Shown in pieces: positions 61,107 to 64,000 of a DNA stretch of 64,000 bases (positions are counted from its first letter, which is position 1; the number at the start of each line of letters is the position of its first letter). The stretch is from Haliscomenobacter sp033763495 (GTDB lineage Bacteria; Bacteroidota; Bacteroidia; Chitinophagales; Saprospiraceae). The position numbers were made by a program, and so were the translations under genes. The DNA lies in the NCBI RefSeq assembly GCF_033763495.1, contig NZ_JANRKL010000035.1:186001-250000 (forward strand). The letters run 5' to 3'. The notes below the pieces were generated by a model. It was given only the letters and a program-made list of their open reading frames with translations. It did no database searches and was not told where the DNA came from.

Positions 61107-61688
61107 ATGTTGAGCATCCAAGAATTCCTCCAGCAATTATTCCCGTCGCTCAGTGCAAGCACGGCACAGTTCATCGAGGATAAAATCCAGGTTTTGCACT
61201 TCAAAAACAATGAAGTAGCCATAAAACCCGGAGCCGTTTGTGATCGGGTTTACCTCGTAGTGCAAGGAGGTTTTGTTTGTCGATACATCAATGAAAGCAC
61301 TGAAACAGAAAAAACCATCAATTTTTACCTGGAGGACATCCATCCATTTATGGCCTGTGTAGATAGTTTTTTTAGTCAAAAACCTACCTCCTGTGAATTG
61401 CGGGCCATTTGTCCTTCAACGGTATGGACCTTGCACCGCAAAGACCTGGATCAGCTCTTTGAAATGGACAAAGCAATCTTCAATTTTTACAATGCACAGG
61501 TCATAAGTGCGCTTACCGAAGAAAATGAATTAAAACTCAAAATCATCGCACTGCCCTCCGAAGAACTGTACAAATACATCATGGAAACTTTTCCAATGGT
61601 CATCAAAAAAGTACCTTCCAAATACATCGCCGAACTGATGGGAATCTCCGCGGAATGGTTGAGCAAATTAAAAAGAGTCACCAGGTGA
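61107..61688 (+). CDS. Crp/Fnr-family transcription regulator
   Basis: A 193-residue regulator. An N-terminal cyclic-nucleotide-binding-like beta-roll (about 25-120) carries FKNNEVAIKPGAVCDRVYLVVQGGFVCRYI; the C-terminus has a winged helix-turn-helix (SKYIAELMGISAEWLSKLKRV), a short form common in Bacteroidota. The cAMP-contact residues of E. coli Crp cannot be matched with confidence, so the ligand is unknown. It lies between the DUF2252 gene (divergent) and the flavoprotein fusion (78 nt downstream), so it may control either. The fusion has its own promoter at 61719. Confidence 0.88.
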   Translation: MLSIQEFLQQLFPSLSASTAQFIEDKIQVLHFKNNEVAIKPGAVCDRVYLVVQGGFVCRYINESTETEKTINFYLEDIHPFMACVDSFFSQKPTSCELRAICPSTVWTLHRKDLDQLFEMDKAIFNFYNAQVISALTEENELKLKIIALPSEELYKYIMETFPMVIKKVPSKYIAELMGISAEWLSKLKRVTR

Positions 61689-61718
61689 CCCTGAAAGGTA
61701 TTTCTTGAATTAGTTCAA

Positions 61719-61749
61719 TTGTGTCTATTCGGCTACAGACCTACTTTTG
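61719..61749 (+). promoter_or_regulatory. Promoter of the PhlG/BBE fusion gene
   Basis: TTG at 61719-61721, 20-nt spacer, TACTTTTG at 61742-61749; full consensus for the Bacteroidetes primary sigma factor. Transcription would start near 61755, 12 nt before the ATG at 61767, which rules out the in-frame ATG at 61719. Confidence 0.55.
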
Positions 61750-61766
61750 CCTCAAACAAACTAACG

Positions 61767-63902
61767 ATGGCAAAAAAATATTTAGGGTACGCAGAACAAG
61801 AGCTGCAACATACATTGGCCAGGTTTTTGGACAACAACATCAAACCCTTAGCACCTGAAAAGACCTTCATACTTTCACAAGCCCCTCTGAAATGGGAGCA
61901 AATGCTGGAGCTCCAGGATTTAGCAGTCCTGGAAAAGGACGGTTACCTAGCCGTTGAAAACGGATATGCCGAACACGAAGACGGGAGCATCCGCGTTGCC
62001 GCCCTGACCGATATGCCCGGGGTAACGCCCCAAATGTGGGATTGGTGGTTTGGATGGCACGGTTCTCAGGATATGCGCTACAAACTCTGGCACCCGGGCG
62101 CCCACCTTGCAGCAAACTGGGAAGATGGCCGGGACGATCATTGCTACATTGGCCGGAATTCCGTCATCAAGGAATACATTGGTAATACGATTCAGGATGC
62201 GCTCATTCAATTTAAATCCCCGTTGGCATTCGGGTTCAGTAAGCAGGCGCTGAACGAGCCGGATAAAGCCGTTTTTATCTGCGCCAGAATTGGCCACCCC
62301 AGTTTCCCAGTAGATTTTGGTTACCTGGTACACCAAGTCAGGGCTACCGAAAATGGCTCAGAAATGCGCTCCCGTTTTTGGGTTGGGCCGCAATACATCG
62401 GGGCCAGGAAAGAGGGAAAAATCGCTGCTGCACTGGTTAATGTGGTCAAAAATTTAAAAAAACTCCCCAAAAACTTCGCCAAGGATTTGTTCCAACATTG
62501 TGCGGAAGAAATGAAACACTTGGCGGGTTTTCTTCCAGGCTTGTATCAAGAGCAGGCCAAACAGGACGAATTGGCAGTTGCTGGAGTCATAATCTCACCC
62601 ACCCACCAGGATTTTAAGCAGGTGGTCATGAATACACTGTTCAATAAAATCGACCCTGGCCAGCGCCCGGCAATGATCGTAGAACCCAAAACCGTGGAAG
62701 ACATCATTCACACCATAAAATATGCCCAGCGGGTTGGAAAACGCATCACGGTGAGTTCTGGGGGGCATAGTTTCAGTGCCAATTTCATCCGGGATGGCAG
62801 CATTCTCCTCCTCATGAAACATTTCAACCAATTTGAGGTGGATCCCGAAAACATGACCGCCAAAGCCGGCCCGGGAGTGGGTGGTAGTGTTTTGCTGGCG
62901 GCTTTGTACAAACAGAACTTGTTTTTCCCAGCCGGGCATTGCAAAGGAGTTTGTATCGGCGGTTATTTATTGCAGGGGGGCTATGGCTGGAATGGCCGCA
63001 AAACGGGCATTGCCTGTCAGCATATCCTTGGGATGGACATTGTCACGGCTAGTGGTGAGCTGGTTTATGCCGATGAAACACAAAATGCTGACTTGTTTTG
63101 GGCCGCCCGGGGCTCAGGGCCGGGCTTTTTTGGCATCGTAACCTGTTTTTACCTGAAGTTATTCCCTTTGCCAAAATACCGTGCAGCGATGTCCCATAAT
63201 TTTGACATCAAACACCTGGAGGCGGTTTACCGTTGGGCGCACGAAGCGGGACCAAATATCCCAACTGCCATTGAATTTCAATTGATCATGAGCCGCCACA
63301 TGCTCAATTTGCTCGGCCCTGGAATAGAGGTATTGGCGCCTATTTTTGCGGATACGGAAGAGGAGTTTGAAGCAGCCAAATCTTTTATGCACAATAGTCC
63401 CGTCAAAAATAAAGCGACGGTTTCCATCCCCGCATTTAATCCTGGGATAGAAATGTTATACAAATCTGCGATGACGCATTACCCTTCCAATCACCATTGG
63501 GGAGTAGACAACATGTGGACCCATGCCAGTTTTGACGATTTGCTTCCATTTATCAAAAACATTGCCGATACCCTTCCTCCCGCACCGTCGCATTTTTTAT
63601 GGCTCAATTGGTATCCAGGGAACCTGAACGCAGATATGGCCTACAGCAAAGAGGATGACCTCTACCTGGCGCTATACAGTTGTTGGAAAGACAAAAATGA
63701 TACCTCGAAATACGGCAGCTGGGCCGCAGATACGATGCGCAAAATGGAGCACCTTTCGGTTGGCATTCAGTTGGCAGATGAAGGTTTGCACAAACGAACA
63801 GCACATTTTATGAGTGGTGAAAATCTAAAAAAAGTCCAGGAAATCCGCCAGAGGTGGGACCCGCATGGCGTGTTTTTTGAATGGCACAGTAAACCTGAAT
63901 AA
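61767..63902 (+). CDS. Fusion of a PhlG-like C-C hydrolase and a BBE-like flavin oxidase
   Basis: A 711-residue protein. N-terminal part (about 1-300): VTPQMWDWWFGWH, MRYKLWHPGAH and HCAEEMKH resemble 2,4-diacetylphloroglucinol/phloretin hydrolases (PhlG); H244 and E248 fit their HxxxE zinc site. C-terminal part (about 305-711): FAD_binding_4 domain with SGGHSFS (His334) and AGHCKGVCIGG (Cys392), the two residues to which bicovalent FAD is attached in berberine-bridge-type oxidases, then a BBE-like substrate domain ending in RWDPHGVFF. No signal peptide, so cytoplasmic. The pairing suggests successive hydrolysis and oxidation of a phenolic or acylphloroglucinol-like substrate (inference). Confidence 0.82.
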   Translation: MAKKYLGYAEQELQHTLARFLDNNIKPLAPEKTFILSQAPLKWEQMLELQDLAVLEKDGYLAVENGYAEHEDGSIRVAALTDMPGVTPQMWDWWFGWHGSQDMRYKLWHPGAHLAANWEDGRDDHCYIGRNSVIKEYIGNTIQDALIQFKSPLAFGFSKQALNEPDKAVFICARIGHPSFPVDFGYLVHQVRATENGSEMRSRFWVGPQYIGARKEGKIAAALVNVVKNLKKLPKNFAKDLFQHCAEEMKHLAGFLPGLYQEQAKQDELAVAGVIISPTHQDFKQVVMNTLFNKIDPGQRPAMIVEPKTVEDIIHTIKYAQRVGKRITVSSGGHSFSANFIRDGSILLLMKHFNQFEVDPENMTAKAGPGVGGSVLLAALYKQNLFFPAGHCKGVCIGGYLLQGGYGWNGRKTGIACQHILGMDIVTASGELVYADETQNADLFWAARGSGPGFFGIVTCFYLKLFPLPKYRAAMSHNFDIKHLEAVYRWAHEAGPNIPTAIEFQLIMSRHMLNLLGPGIEVLAPIFADTEEEFEAAKSFMHNSPVKNKATVSIPAFNPGIEMLYKSAMTHYPSNHHWGVDNMWTHASFDDLLPFIKNIADTLPPAPSHFLWLNWYPGNLNADMAYSKEDDLYLALYSCWKDKNDTSKYGSWAADTMRKMEHLSVGIQLADEGLHKRTAHFMSGENLKKVQEIRQRWDPHGVFFEWHSKPE

Positions 63903-63924
63903 ACCTCAATTTGCATCTTGAAGA

Positions 63925-63956
63925 CTTGATCGGCCACTACTATAGCCGATCAAGTG
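63925..63956. terminator. Perfect 11-bp hairpin after the fusion gene
   Basis: Arms ACTTGATCGGC (63925-63935) and 63946-63956, 10-nt loop, 23 nt past the stop codon. No T-run follows, so it could also be a processing signal. Nothing else is recognisable up to position 64000. Confidence 0.5.
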
Positions 63957-64000
63957 CTTCAAAGGCTGCTAATTCGGGTTTAGTCACGATTTAGGCAAAA

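Noticed and set aside
1..64000. tRNA, rRNA, CRISPR, insertion sequences or prophage
   Set aside because: No cloverleaf-like sequence, rRNA segment, regular spaced repeats, transposase or phage gene was found on either strand.

Overview
The window looks like chromosomal DNA of a free-living member of the Bacteroidota, most likely a Saprospiraceae/Haliscomenobacter-like organism (inference from gene content, no database search). The signs are type IX secretion tails (both the short C-terminal kind and the gliding-associated CHU_C kind), TonB receptors with CarboxypepD_reg domains, DUF1800/DUF1501 pairs, ThuA/PQQ-dehydrogenase fusions, a bacillithiol-type YtxJ protein, Bacteroidetes promoter boxes (TTG, about 20 nt, TAnnTTTG), and starts without clear Shine-Dalgarno sequences. 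I see no rRNA, tRNA, CRISPR array, insertion sequence or phage gene, and no obvious foreign island.

Layout. 1-14.4 kb: 5' part of a malonyl/acyl-CoA synthetase, a secreted Asp-box propeller protein, an AEC transporter, then a minus-strand block of secreted or exported enzymes (ThuA/PQQ-dehydrogenase/cytochrome c fusion, SGNH hydrolase, TIM-barrel isomerase, ApbE, DUF1501, DUF1800). 14.4-23 kb: a degenerate HAD protein, a lipoprotein, small metabolic proteins, a pentameric ligand-gated ion channel homologue, a candidate 6S-like RNA, and a DPE2-like 4-alpha-glucanotransferase. 23-28.3 kb: one giant secreted propeller/Ig-repeat protein. 28.5-36.1 kb: amidase, sugar isomerase, Xaa-Pro aminopeptidase, TesB thioesterase and a GH130 homologue that lacks its catalytic Asp. 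36.4-51.4 kb: two TonB receptors, secreted nuclease, YtxJ, DinB, DUF5690 transporter, GlmM, PAP2, ZIP transporter and a T9SS-exported hydrolase-like protein. 51.5-64 kb: RidA, secreted alpha-amylase, groES-groEL, GH35, an unknown exported protein, DUF2252, a Crp/Fnr regulator and a PhlG-like/BBE-like fusion enzyme.

How the genes work together. Carbohydrate handling recurs: GH13 amylase outside the cytoplasm, MalQ inside it, and GH35, GH130-like and two TIM-barrel sugar isomerases. Most exported proteins are single genes or two-gene units rather than a classical polysaccharide utilisation locus; neither TonB receptor has a SusD partner here.

The most unusual features are (1) long, near-perfect inverted repeats in about a dozen intergenic gaps, many with arms built from short tandem 'words' and some shared between loci; (2) the fused PhlG-like hydrolase plus bicovalent-type flavin oxidase; (3) three enzyme homologues that have lost catalytic residues (HAD, GH130, serine hydrolase); (4) a structured RNA resembling 6S RNA; and (5) a sigma-54-like promoter in front of groESL.
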